64,000 bases of DNA from Dietzia natronolimnaea. GTDB taxonomy: Bacteria > Actinomycetota > Actinomycetes > Mycobacteriales > Mycobacteriaceae. The notes beneath the pieces are model-generated. The model had not been told where the DNA came from and made no database searches. It was given only the letters and a program-made list of their open reading frames with translations. The DNA lies in NCBI RefSeq assembly GCF_039525805.1, contig NZ_BAAAHZ010000008.1. One strand, 5' to 3'. Below are positions 1-8,068 of this stretch, piece after piece (the stretch's first letter is position 1; every line of letters begins with the position of its first letter). Made by a program: the position numbers and the translations under genes.

Positions 1-3
1 CGG

Positions 4-37
4 ACGCGCCCGTCGGTCCCCGGACCGACGGGCGCGT
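4..37 (+). terminator. Intrinsic terminator of the gene upstream of the window
   Basis: Two perfectly complementary 16-base arms (4-19 and 22-37) form a GC-rich hairpin with a minimal loop, followed by a short mixed stretch with only a few T residues. Actinobacterial terminators often lack a long T run. It probably ends the gene left of the window; in Mycobacterium ndk precedes rne, but that gene is not visible here. Confidence 0.7.
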
Positions 38-82
38 TCGTCGTCTCACCTCGCCCGCGCGGCGACGGATCGTCGGCGTGTG

Positions 83-91
83 TGGGACAAT
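83..91 (+). promoter_or_regulatory. Extended -10 promoter of rne
   Basis: TGG directly followed by GACAAT makes an extended -10 element (TGn plus hexamer) with no convincing -35. Transcription would start near 98 and leave a leader of about 200 bases before the rne GTG. The same TGn-GACAAT combination precedes lepA and recO. This is a sequence reading only. Confidence 0.45.
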
Positions 92-195
92 GGCCGAAGC
101 CCACATTGTTGGCGAGCGGACCTCCAGTTCGCCCCGGATCGGGCGCCCGCCCTCCGCGGCCCGGATCACACCGGGATCGCGGACCACAAGACATA

Positions 196-271
196 GCCCC
201 ACCCGAGGTGGGGCCCAGAGAGAAATGCCGACCCCGTGCGGCGGCGTGGGTCACCGGAGCACTCCGGTGAC
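196..271 (+). promoter_or_regulatory. Hairpin-rich rne leader
   Basis: The untranslated stretch before rne holds two perfect hairpins: an 8-bp stem with a CGA loop (196-214) and a 10-bp stem with a 2-base gap (250-271). E. coli RNase E autoregulates through hairpins in its own 5' leader, so a similar role is plausible but inferred. No other gene is visible in 1-305. Confidence 0.4.
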
Positions 272-305
272 GTGATCGCGCCCGGAGTCCGGCCAGAGGA
301 GACAC

Positions 306-3300
306 GTGTCGGATTCGAACCTGACCATCGACGATCTCAACGCGCTTCCGGAGAAGATGCGCGCGCACGCGGCCGCCAAGGCCGTGGGGATGACCAGCAA
401 GGAGTTCCTGGCCGCCATGGCCGGCATCGGCGTGGAGGTCAGGAGCGCCCAGTCCGGGGTGACGCGCGAGGTGCTGCTCACGTGGTTCGCCAGCCGCGCA
501 GGCGGCGGTGACACGACGTCCGAGGCGGCCACCGCCACCGAGGACGCCCCGGTGGAGAAGCCCGCCCGCGCGGCACGGGCCGAGAAGGCTCCCGCCAAGA
601 AGGCGCCCGCCAGGAAGGCGGCGGCCGAGAAGGCCCCCGCCGACAAGGCCCCCGCCAAGAAGGCGCGCAAGGCCGCGGCGAGTAAGACGGCGCCGGATGC
701 CACCGCAGAGCCCACCACCGAGAAGAAGTCCGGGACGCAGGCGCCCGTGCGTCGACCCCTGCCGGAGATGTCGATCGTCACCGGTGAGGTGGGCGCGGCG
801 GAGTCCGGGAACCGTCGCCGGTCCACCGCGACACCCTCGTTCTCCCCACTGTTCCTCTCTCCGGACGAGGCCGCCGCCAAGGCCGAGCGGGAGCGCCCGG
901 CGCGCACGAGGTCCGCGGCGTCCGACAGCGCCCGGACCGACAGCGCCCGGACCGACGCCGCTGACACCGGGCCCACGGATGACTCGCGGACCCGGGGGCG
1001 CTCCGACGCCGCCGCCGACTCCACGGAGGCCACCGATTCCACGGAGGCCTCCGACGTCACCGACACCTCCGACGACCAGAACGACTCCGGCGACGGCGGT
1101 GGGCGTCGCCGCCGGCGTGGCCGTCGTGGCCGCGGCCGTGGACGTGGCGAGAACATCGACGAGCAGAACAACGAGACCGACGGGGATCCGGAGGGGTCCG
1201 ACGCCGCCGACGACCGGGACGACCGGGACGAGTCCGGCGGCGGGGGTTCCGGCGGAGACGACTCCCGTCCCGACACCGACTCGTCCGATCGCGCCGAGGG
1301 GCGGTCCGGGTCGGGGGACGACTCCTCGGATGACGACTCGGACGACTCCGACGGGTCACCGTCCGGCTCGCGTCGGCGTCGCCGTCGTCGTCGTCGTGGA
1401 GGGGGTTCGGGCAACGACGACACCCAGGCCTCCGGCGACGACTCCACCGACACGGACGCCCAGGAGCAGCGCGAACCGCGGCGTCGACCGGCGCGTGGGG
1501 GACAGGCCTCCGGTTCGGGCTCGTCGAACGACGAGGTCCAGGGCATCAGCGGTTCGACCCGGCTCGAGGCCAAGCGCCAGCGCCGCCGCGACGGACGCGA
1601 TGCCGGGCGCCGCCGCCAGCCCATCCTCTCCGAGTCCGAGTTCCTCGCCCGTCGCGAGTCCGTCGACCGCGTGATGGTGGTCCGGGAGAAGAGGCGCGGC
1701 GACGGCAAGGGGATCATGACCCAGGTCGGCGTGCTGGAGGACAAGGTGCTGGTGGAGCACTTCGTCACCACCGAGTCCGCGCGCTCCATGGTGGGCAACG
1801 TCTACCTCGGCCGTGTCCAGAACGTGCTCCCGAGCATGGAGGCCGCGTTCGTCGACATCGGCCGCGGTCGCAACGGCGTCCTGTACGCCGGGGAGGTCAA
1901 CTGGGAGGCCGCCGGACTCGGCGGTAAGGCCCGGCGGATCGAACAGGCGCTCAGGCCCGGCGACATGGTCCTGGTGCAGGTCACCAAGGACCCCATCGGC
2001 CAGAAGGGCGCCCGCCTGACCACGCAGATCTCGCTGGCCGGCCGATTCCTGGTGTACGTGCCCGACGGCAACTCCACCGGCATCTCCCGCAAGCTCCCCG
2101 ACACCGAGCGGCGTCGACTCAAGGCGATCCTCAAGGACGTCGTCCCCGAGGGCTCGGGCGTGATCATCCGGACCGCGGCAGAGGGGGTCAGCGAGGAGGA
2201 GATCGGCCGGGACGTCGAACGACTGGCCGCCCAGTGGACCGAGATCGCCGAGGCCTCCGCGAAGCGGACCTCCGCGGGTGCCGGCACACCGATCGCCCTG
2301 TACGAGGAGCCCGACCTGCTGGTCAAGGTGGTGCGCGACCTGTTCAACGAGGACTTCTCGTCGCTGGTGATCCAGGGCGACACCTCGTGGGACACCGTGC
2401 ACGACTACGTCTCGAGGGTCGCACCGGAGATGACCGAGCGGCTCGAGCGGTACGACAACCCCGACGTCGACGTGTTCGCCACCCACCGCGTGGACGAGCA
2501 ACTGGCCAAGGCGCTCGACCGCAAGGTGTGGCTGCCCTCCGGTGGCTCGCTCGTGATCGACCGCACCGAGGCCATGACGGTCATCGACGTCAACACCGGC
2601 AAGTACACCGGCTCGGGTGGCAACCTCGAGGAGACCGTCACCAAGAACAACCTCGAGGCGGCCGAGGAGATCGTCCGCCAGCTGCGCCTGCGCGACGTGG
2701 GCGGGATGGTGATCATCGACTTCATCGACATGGTGCTCGAGGCCAACCGCGACCTCGTGCTGCGGCGGCTCACCGAGGCACTGGGGCGCGACCGCACCCG
2801 TCACCAGGTCTCCGAGGTCACCTCGCTGGGGCTGGTCCAGCTCACCCGCAAGAAGCTGGGCACGGGTCTCGTCGAGGCGTTCTCCACGCCCTGCGAGCAC
2901 TGCCAGGGCCGTGGCCTGATCGTGCACGCCGACCCCGTCCACACCGAGTCGCACAACGCCGACGAGCCCGGCTCCCGCCGCGGCCGCAAGCGCGGCGGCA
3001 AGGGATCGGACTCGGATCAGTCCGACTCCCAGGCCTCCTCGTCGTCCGCGCCCAGGCAGGCGCCCAGGAAGGACGGGCCCGCGCCGGCCGCGCACCCCGC
3101 CGCGCTCGCGATCGCCCGTCAGGAGGCCGAGCAGGCGGCCGCGGAGAAGGCAGGTCGTGAGGAGGTCGCCGCCGCGGATCCGGCCACGCCGGCGGTCACC
3201 ACGCCGGCGGCCCCCGTGCCGAATGCCACGCCGGATGCCACGCCGGACGCCACGCCGGACGCCACCGACACCACGGATTCCGGGGATTCGGACGCCGGGG

Positions 3301-3767
3301 TGCCCGAGTCCGCGGATGCCGCCGGCTCCCGACCGGGTCGCCGTCGTCGTCGCGCCACGCGTCGCCCGGCGGACGGGGCCATCGACCCGGTCGTCGCCGC
3401 GGAGGACGCGGCAGTGGCGGAGACGGCCGAGACGCCGGAGGACGAGGCGGCGGTCGTCGCGGAGGCGACGGAGGTCGTGAAGACCGTTGAGGCCACCGAG
3501 CCGCCCGCCCGGGCGACAACCCAGCCGGCCGCCGACGCGCAGTCCGACTCGTCCGGCCGGCGTCCCCGCAGGCGGTCGACCAGACGGGAGGCCGGCGCCG
3601 CGGCCGCGCAGGCCACCGCGGGGGAGTCGGCGCCGGTGGCGGCGGCCGCGGTCGAGGCCGCCCCGCTCGCCGAAGCGCCCCCGGTCGTCGTCGCGGAGCC
3701 GCGTCAGCGACCGGCACGGCGACGCGCGACCAGGTCCACGACCGCCCCTGACGCCGGCGATCGTTAG
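306..3767 (+). CDS. rne: Ribonuclease E/G (Rne)
   Basis: Endoribonuclease that cuts single-stranded RNA for mRNA decay and rRNA/tRNA maturation. The protein is 1153 residues. The S1 domain begins near residue 497. The catalytic metal-binding aspartates are D761 in VIDVN and D805 in IDFIDM, matching E. coli D303 and D346. The zinc-link cysteines are C863 and C866. As in other actinobacteria the catalytic core is central. About 480 residues of low-complexity N-terminal arm (Lys/Ala repeats, Ser/Asp tracts, Arg runs) and about 270 residues of C-terminal Arg/Ala/Asp-rich arm flank it; such arms usually bind RNA and degradosome partners. The GTG start at 306 has AGAGGAG just upstream. The reading frame continues intact through all repeats. 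Confidence 0.95.
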   Translation: MSDSNLTIDDLNALPEKMRAHAAAKAVGMTSKEFLAAMAGIGVEVRSAQSGVTREVLLTWFASRAGGGDTTSEAATATEDAPVEKPARAARAEKAPAKKAPARKAAAEKAPADKAPAKKARKAAASKTAPDATAEPTTEKKSGTQAPVRRPLPEMSIVTGEVGAAESGNRRRSTATPSFSPLFLSPDEAAAKAERERPARTRSAASDSARTDSARTDAADTGPTDDSRTRGRSDAAADSTEATDSTEASDVTDTSDDQNDSGDGGGRRRRRGRRGRGRGRGENIDEQNNETDGDPEGSDAADDRDDRDESGGGGSGGDDSRPDTDSSDRAEGRSGSGDDSSDDDSDDSDGSPSGSRRRRRRRRRGGGSGNDDTQASGDDSTDTDAQEQREPRRRPARGGQASGSGSSNDEVQGISGSTRLEAKRQRRRDGRDAGRRRQPILSESEFLARRESVDRVMVVREKRRGDGKGIMTQVGVLEDKVLVEHFVTTESARSMVGNVYLGRVQNVLPSMEAAFVDIGRGRNGVLYAGEVNWEAAGLGGKARRIEQALRPGDMVLVQVTKDPIGQKGARLTTQISLAGRFLVYVPDGNSTGISRKLPDTERRRLKAILKDVVPEGSGVIIRTAAEGVSEEEIGRDVERLAAQWTEIAEASAKRTSAGAGTPIALYEEPDLLVKVVRDLFNEDFSSLVIQGDTSWDTVHDYVSRVAPEMTERLERYDNPDVDVFATHRVDEQLAKALDRKVWLPSGGSLVIDRTEAMTVIDVNTGKYTGSGGNLEETVTKNNLEAAEEIVRQLRLRDVGGMVIIDFIDMVLEANRDLVLRRLTEALGRDRTRHQVSEVTSLGLVQLTRKKLGTGLVEAFSTPCEHCQGRGLIVHADPVHTESHNADEPGSRRGRKRGGKGSDSDQSDSQASSSSAPRQAPRKDGPAPAAHPAALAIARQEAEQAAAEKAGREEVAAADPATPAVTTPAAPVPNATPDATPDATPDATDTTDSGDSDAGVPESADAAGSRPGRRRRRATRRPADGAIDPVVAAEDAAVAETAETPEDEAAVVAEATEVVKTVEATEPPARATTQPAADAQSDSSGRRPRRRSTRREAGAAAAQATAGESAPVAAAAVEAAPLAEAPPVVVAEPRQRPARRRATRSTTAPDAGDR
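3222..3269 (+). repeat. 12-bp tandem repeat inside rne
   Basis: About four copies of a 12-base unit close to GATGCCACGCCG encode an Asp-Ala-Thr-Pro repeat in the C-terminal arm of RNase E. The unit length keeps the frame, so copy-number change would only alter linker length. Confidence 0.7.
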
Positions 3768-3824
3768 AGGTGTCGGGCCCGGTGGCGCGGTCGGTTTGAC
3801 CTGCTGTGCCGCCGGGCCGTAACC

Positions 3825-3854
3825 TTGACAAGTCGCTCGTGGCGGCGCTATGTC
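3825..3854 (+). promoter_or_regulatory. SigA-type promoter of rplU-rpmA
   Basis: TTGACA (3825-3830) and TATGTC (3849-3854) are 18 bases apart in the 236-base gap after rne. Transcription would start near 3861 and give a leader of about 140 bases before rplU. An overlapping alternative pair, TTGACC (3796-3801) and TAACCT (3820-3825), has the same spacing. Nothing else is visible in this gap. Confidence 0.5.
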
Positions 3855-4003
3855 GTCGCGCGAGAAGTCGCGGGCCGGGCCGTCAAGGCCGCGGGACCGG
3901 CGATCCCGGTCGACGAGAGTCGGCCGGTCAGAGAGAACACCGCACAGTAGTTGTGGACGTCCCAGTGGCGGCCACACACCCGAGAAGCAAGGGGAAGCCC
4001 TCG

Positions 4004-4309
4004 ATGTACGCGATCGTCAAGACCGGCGGCAAGCAGTACAAGGTCGCCGAAGGTGACCATGTCAAGGTCGAGAAGATCGAGGGTGAGGCCGGTACCTCCG
4101 TGTCCCTGTCCCCGATCCTCGTGGTCGACGGTTCGACCGTCACCTCCGCTGCCGACGCCCTGGCCAAGGTCTCCGTCTCCGGCGAGATCGTCGAGCAGAC
4201 CAAGGGCCCGAAGATCCGGATCCACAAGTTCAAGAACAAGACCGGGTACCACAAGCGTCAGGGCCACCGTCAGAAGCTGACGGTGCTCAAGATCACCGGT
4301 ATCAAGTAA
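4004..4309 (+). CDS. rplU: 50S ribosomal protein L21
   Basis: Large-subunit ribosomal protein that binds 23S rRNA. The 101-residue product begins MYAIVKTGGKQYKV, the family signature, and ends with the conserved GHRQKLTVLKI block, so it has the usual length. The ATG at 4004 is preceded by GGGGAAG. A longer reading from 3806 would add a non-conserved N-terminus lying over the promoter and leader, so I reject it. It is followed after 68 bases by rpmA, the standard L21-L27 pair. Confidence 0.97.
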   Translation: MYAIVKTGGKQYKVAEGDHVKVEKIEGEAGTSVSLSPILVVDGSTVTSAADALAKVSVSGEIVEQTKGPKIRIHKFKNKTGYHKRQGHRQKLTVLKITGIK

Positions 4310-4377
4310 TCCACCACGGCCGCCAAGGCCACCAGCTCAGCGCCCTCGGGCGTCTTCCCTGAAGGAGGGGTTCGGAC

Positions 4378-4641
4378 ATGGCAAGTAAGAAGGGCGCATC
4401 CAGCACCCGTAACGGTCGTGACTCCAACGCGCAGCGTCTCGGCGTCAAGCGTTTCGGCGGCCAGGAAGTCAACGCCGGCGAGATCCTGATCCGCCAGCGT
4501 GGCACCAAGTTCCACCCGGGCGTGGGCGTCGGCCGTGGCGGCGACGACACGCTGTTCGCGCTGGCCGCCGGTGCGGTCGAGTTCGGGACCAAGCGCGGCC
4601 GCAAGACCGTCAACATCGTGCCGGTCGGCGTCGAGGCCTGA
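4378..4641 (+). CDS. rpmA: 50S ribosomal protein L27
   Basis: L27 sits next to the peptidyl transferase centre, with its N-terminus reaching the tRNA acceptor ends. The 87-residue product starts MASKKGASSTRNGRDSNAQRLGVK and has the GTKFHPG motif and a basic C-terminus. There is no N-terminal cleavage extension of the Firmicutes type, so Ala2 is the mature end after Met removal. A very strong Shine-Dalgarno, GAAGGAGGGG, lies at 4361-4370. It is co-oriented with rplU and with obgE, from which a strong hairpin separates it. Confidence 0.97.
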   Translation: MASKKGASSTRNGRDSNAQRLGVKRFGGQEVNAGEILIRQRGTKFHPGVGVGRGGDDTLFALAAGAVEFGTKRGRKTVNIVPVGVEA

Positions 4642-4666
4642 CCCGGCGACACTGACGCGATTCGCC

Positions 4667-4712
4667 CTCGGGGGCCGGGCGGGGTCTGATGACCCCACGC
4701 CCGGTCCCCGAG
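4667..4712 (+). terminator. Hairpin between rpmA and obgE
   Basis: Arms 4667-4686 and 4691-4712 pair over about 20 bases with one mismatch and one bulge around a TGAT loop, followed by a short T-containing stretch. It may end the ribosomal transcript or attenuate read-through into obgE-proB, so that L21/L27 are made in excess over Obg. Confidence 0.6.
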
Positions 4713-4763
4713 AGCATTTGCGCCACATCCGTTAGTCCCACCACCAGCAGGAGGAGTCCGCTT

Positions 4764-6224
4764 ATGTCGAGATTCGTCGACCGCGTAGTGCTCCACCTCG
4801 CGGCGGGGGACGGTGGCCGCGGGTGCACGTCCGTGCACCGGGAGAAGTTCAAGCCGCTCGGCGGCCCCGACGGGGGCAACGGCGGGAGCGGCGGGGACGT
4901 GGTGCTGGTGGTGGACCCCCAGGTCCACACGCTGCTCGACTTCCACTTCCGGCCCCACGCGCGCGCCGGTAAGGGTGAGCCCGGGATGGGCGCCAACCGG
5001 AACGGCGCCCAGGGTGATGACCTCGTCCTGGCGGTGCCGCCCGGGACCGTCGTGCTGGACCAGAACGGTGAGATGCTGGCCGATCTGGTCGGTGCCGGGA
5101 CCCGCTTCGTGGCGGCAGAGGGCGGCAAGGGTGGGCTCGGTAACGCCGCGCTCGCCTCCAGGGCCCGCAAGGCCCCCGGGTTCGCCCTGCTCGGTGAGCC
5201 CGGCGAGGTCCGCGACCTCACCCTCGAGCTCAAGTCCATGGCCGACGTCGGACTGGTCGGGTTCCCCTCTGCCGGCAAGTCCTCTCTCGTGTCGGTGCTC
5301 TCCGCGGCCAAGCCCAAGATCGCCGACTACCCGTTCACCACCCTGGCCCCCAACCTCGGGGTGGTCTCGGTGGGCGACGACACGTTCACCATCGCGGACG
5401 TGCCCGGGCTCATCCCGGGTGCCAGCGAGGGTCGGGGCCTGGGCCTGGACTTCCTGCGCCACATCGAGCGCACGGCCGTCCTCGCACACGTCGTGGACTG
5501 CGCGAGTCTCGAGTCCGACCGCGACCCCATCTCGGACGTCGACGCGCTCGAGGCGGAGCTCGCCGCCTACCAGCCGGAACTCGCCGACGCCGGCCTGGGG
5601 GAGCTGGCGGACCGGCCCAGGGTCGTGGTGCTCAACAAGATCGACGTGCCGGACGCCGCCGACATGGCCGAGATGGTCACCGCCCACTTCGAGGCCAAGG
5701 GCTGGCCGGTGTATGCCATCTCCGCGGTCGCGCACAAGGGCCTGGACGAACTGAGGTACGGGCTCTACGAGCTCATCAAGGCCCACCGCAAGGCCAACCC
5801 GCCGGCGGCGCCCGAGCGGATCGTGTTGCGGCCGAGGGCCGTCGACGTGGCCGAGTTCACCGTCCGGAAGGACCCGAACGAGGCCGGTGCCTACGTGGTC
5901 TCGGGATCCAAGCCCGAGCGCTGGATCCGCCAGACCGACTTCGCCAACGACGAGGCCGTCGGCTTCCTCGCCGACCGCCTGGCCCGGCTCGGGGTCGAGG
6001 ACGCGCTCATCAAGGCCGGCGCGCAGGCGGGCTGCACGGTCACCGTCGGCGACGTCTCCTTCGACTGGGAGCCGCAGACCCCGGCCGGTGTGGACCTCAT
6101 GCGTACGGGCCGAGGCACCGACATCCGGTTGGAGTCCGACGAGCGTGTGGGCGCCCACGAGCGCAAGTACCGCAAGCGGGTGCGCCGCGGGCTGATCGAC
6201 CCCGACGAGGAGATCCTGGAGTGA
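4764..6224 (+). CDS. obgE: Obg-type GTPase
   Basis: Essential GTPase that binds the 50S subunit and links ribosome assembly to growth state. Of 486 residues, roughly the first 158 form the glycine-rich Obg fold (GGNGGSGGDV). The G domain follows, with P-loop GFPSAGKSS at 166-174, the DVPGLI G3 motif and NKID G4 motif, and then a C-terminal OCT domain and a basic tail. The ATG at 4764 is preceded by AGGAGGAG; an in-frame extension to 4689 would run over the hairpin. The stop overlaps the proB GTG as GTGA. The position after rplU-rpmA is conserved across bacteria. Confidence 0.96.
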   Translation: MSRFVDRVVLHLAAGDGGRGCTSVHREKFKPLGGPDGGNGGSGGDVVLVVDPQVHTLLDFHFRPHARAGKGEPGMGANRNGAQGDDLVLAVPPGTVVLDQNGEMLADLVGAGTRFVAAEGGKGGLGNAALASRARKAPGFALLGEPGEVRDLTLELKSMADVGLVGFPSAGKSSLVSVLSAAKPKIADYPFTTLAPNLGVVSVGDDTFTIADVPGLIPGASEGRGLGLDFLRHIERTAVLAHVVDCASLESDRDPISDVDALEAELAAYQPELADAGLGELADRPRVVVLNKIDVPDAADMAEMVTAHFEAKGWPVYAISAVAHKGLDELRYGLYELIKAHRKANPPAAPERIVLRPRAVDVAEFTVRKDPNEAGAYVVSGSKPERWIRQTDFANDEAVGFLADRLARLGVEDALIKAGAQAGCTVTVGDVSFDWEPQTPAGVDLMRTGRGTDIRLESDERVGAHERKYRKRVRRGLIDPDEEILE

Positions 6225-7336
6225 CCGGCGAACCGGAGCTGCGGCGCCGGATCGGCACGGCCCGCCGGGTGGTGGTCAAGATCGGCTCGTCGGCCATCAC
6301 GAGCTTCGGTGGCGGGATCCGCCGACCGCAGCTCGACGCCCTGGCCGACGTCTGCCAGGCGCGCATGGCCGCGGGGTCGGACGTCTTCGTGGTGTCCTCC
6401 GGCGCGATCGGCGCGGGGATGTCCCCACTGGGGATGACCACCCGACCCGCCACCCTGTCCGCCAAGCAGGCGGCCGCCAGTGTGGGGCAGCTCGAACTGG
6501 CACGGGCGTGGGGCGACTCGTTCTCCAGGTACGACCGCGTGGTGGGCCAGGTCCTGCTGACGGCGGGGGACATCGGGCGCCGGGAGAGCGCGGCCAACGC
6601 GCAGCGCACCCTGGACCGCCTCCGCACGCTCGGCGCGGTGCCGGTGGTCAACGAGAACGACACGGTGGCCACCAACGAGATCCGCTTCGGGGACAACGAC
6701 CGCCTGGCCGCGCTGGTGGCCCACCTCATCAGCGCCGATGCGTTGATCCTGCTCTCGGACGTGGACGCGCTCTACGACTCCGACCCCCGCAAGGGTGACG
6801 CCACCGCGGTGACGATGGTGTCGGGCGCGGCCGACCTCGACGGGGTGGTGGCCGGGGCCGGCGGTGCGCTGGGCACCGGCGGGATGGCCTCCAAGCTCGC
6901 GGCCGCGCGACTGGCCGCCGACGCCGGCATCCCGGTGCTGCTCACCGCGGCCGAGCGGGCGGCGGAGGCGCTGGCCGACGACCCACAGGTGGGCACGGTG
7001 TTCGCGCCCCGGCCCGAGCGGATGACCGCGCGGCGGTTCTGGGTCCGCCACGCCGCCGACGCGCGGGGTGCGGTGATCCTGGACGACGGCGCGGTGCGTG
7101 CCGTCACCGGCTCCCGGCGGTCGCTGCTCCTGGCGGGGGTGACCGGCGTCGACGGGCTGTTCCACTTCGGCGACGTGATCGAGATGCGCGACACCGCCGG
7201 CGACACCGTCGCCAGGGGGATCGCCCAGTACGACTCGATCGAGGTGCGCTCCCGGCTGGCCGAACGCGCGTCCGGCACCGGCACCACGGGCCAGGGTCGT
7301 CCTCTCGTGCACGCCGACGACCTGGTGGCGCTGTGA
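6221..7336 (+). CDS. proB: Glutamate 5-kinase
   Basis: Phosphorylates L-glutamate to gamma-glutamyl phosphate, the first step of proline synthesis, and is usually feedback-inhibited by proline. The 371-residue product has an amino-acid-kinase domain (VVKIGSSAI near the N-terminus, NENDTVATNEIRFGDND near residues 143-160) and a C-terminal PUA domain from about residue 280. The GTG start overlaps the obgE stop (GTGA), implying coupled translation. The partner gene proA lies about 25 kb downstream rather than adjacent. The last codons are the first unit of a short tandem repeat that runs past the stop. Confidence 0.96.
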   Translation: MTGEPELRRRIGTARRVVVKIGSSAITSFGGGIRRPQLDALADVCQARMAAGSDVFVVSSGAIGAGMSPLGMTTRPATLSAKQAAASVGQLELARAWGDSFSRYDRVVGQVLLTAGDIGRRESAANAQRTLDRLRTLGAVPVVNENDTVATNEIRFGDNDRLAALVAHLISADALILLSDVDALYDSDPRKGDATAVTMVSGAADLDGVVAGAGGALGTGGMASKLAAARLAADAGIPVLLTAAERAAEALADDPQVGTVFAPRPERMTARRFWVRHAADARGAVILDDGAVRAVTGSRRSLLLAGVTGVDGLFHFGDVIEMRDTAGDTVARGIAQYDSIEVRSRLAERASGTGTTGQGRPLVHADDLVAL

Positions 7337-7383
7337 TGGTGGCGCTGGGGATGAGGGCGCTGGGATGAGGGCGCTGTGATGAT
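7327..7383 (+). repeat. Short tandem repeat across the proB stop
   Basis: Four copies of GGCGCTG (starting 7327, 7341, 7356 and 7370; period 14-15) with related flanks GATGAG or GATGGT span the end of proB and most of the gap to the convergent carbonic anhydrase gene. Each unit carries a TGA in one frame or another. It looks like replication slippage at the gene end. Confidence 0.7.
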
Positions 7384-7413
7384 CCTGTGGCGCGCTGACG
7401 ACGCTCCGGCTCT

Positions 7414-8034
7414 CTAGAGGTCGATCCTGCCCTCGGTATGGACCGGGGTGACCGTGCCCTCGGCGAGGTTGTACAGCGCCCCGACGATCGCGGTGCGTCC
7501 CCGGGAGATCGCGCGGTCCACCGCCGAGGACTTCTCGCGGATCGCCGTGACCGCCTGGCACACGTTCTCGATCACCACGTCCTCGTATCCGGCTGCGGGG
7601 TCCCGCCGGGCCTCGAACACGGCCGGGGCGATCCGCTCCACCACGTCGCGCAAATATCCCGACGGGGTGGTGTGCGTGTCGACGGCGTTGATCGCCGCGC
7701 CCACGGCGCCGCACGAGGTGTGCCCGAGCACCAGCGTCAGCGGGATGCCCAGCACGTCCACACCGAACTCGATCGAGCCCAGTACCGACGGGTCCACGAT
7801 GTGGCCGGCGTTGCGGATGACGAACAAGTCGCCGAGGCCCTGGTCGAAGACGACCTCGGCGGGCACCCGCGAGTCGGCGCAGCCGAAGACCATCCCGAAG
7901 GGGTGCTGCTCGCCGGTGAGTTCGGCGCGGCGTGCGGGGTCCTGGTGGGCGTGCAGGCCCGCACCGTCGACGTAGCGGCGGTTTCCGTCGAGTAGTCGCT
8001 GCAGTGCGGCGTCGGGGGTCAGGTCTGTGCTCAT
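7414..8034 (-). CDS. Beta-carbonic anhydrase
   Basis: Interconverts CO2 and bicarbonate with a catalytic zinc in the cytoplasm, supplying bicarbonate to carboxylases such as acyl-CoA carboxylase. The 206-residue protein has the beta-class zinc ligands C52, H105 and C108, with the Asp-Arg dyad D54/R56 in CADSRVPAE and HTSCGAV. There is no signal peptide or membrane segment. The start is ATG at 8034; a CAGACT hexamer lies six bases before it, so the transcript may be leaderless. It converges on proB and is followed on the same strand by sir2, whose stop lies 34 bases upstream of this start. Other beta-class or carbonic-anhydrase-like proteins cannot be excluded, but all zinc ligands are present. 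Confidence 0.93.
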   Translation of the reverse strand: MSTDLTPDAALQRLLDGNRRYVDGAGLHAHQDPARRAELTGEQHPFGMVFGCADSRVPAEVVFDQGLGDLFVIRNAGHIVDPSVLGSIEFGVDVLGIPLTLVLGHTSCGAVGAAINAVDTHTTPSGYLRDVVERIAPAVFEARRDPAAGYEDVVIENVCQAVTAIREKSSAVDRAISRGRTAIVGALYNLAEGTVTPVHTEGRIDL

Positions 8035-8040
8035 CCCTGC

Positions 8041-8046
8041 AGTCTG
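8041..8046 (-). promoter_or_regulatory. Candidate leaderless -10 of carbonic anhydrase
   Basis: On the minus strand CAGACT is followed by six bases and then the ATG. There is no clear Shine-Dalgarno. This is one member of a series of similar elements in this window. Confidence 0.35.
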
Positions 8047-8068
8047 CCGCTCTGCTCGCGCAGTTCGC

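Noticed and set aside
1356..3977. 873-codon open frame on the minus strand opposite rne
   Set aside because: High GC content leaves long stop-free antisense frames. The translation is low-complexity Gly/Arg/Leu/Val sequence with no domain, and it lies wholly opposite a clear RNase E.
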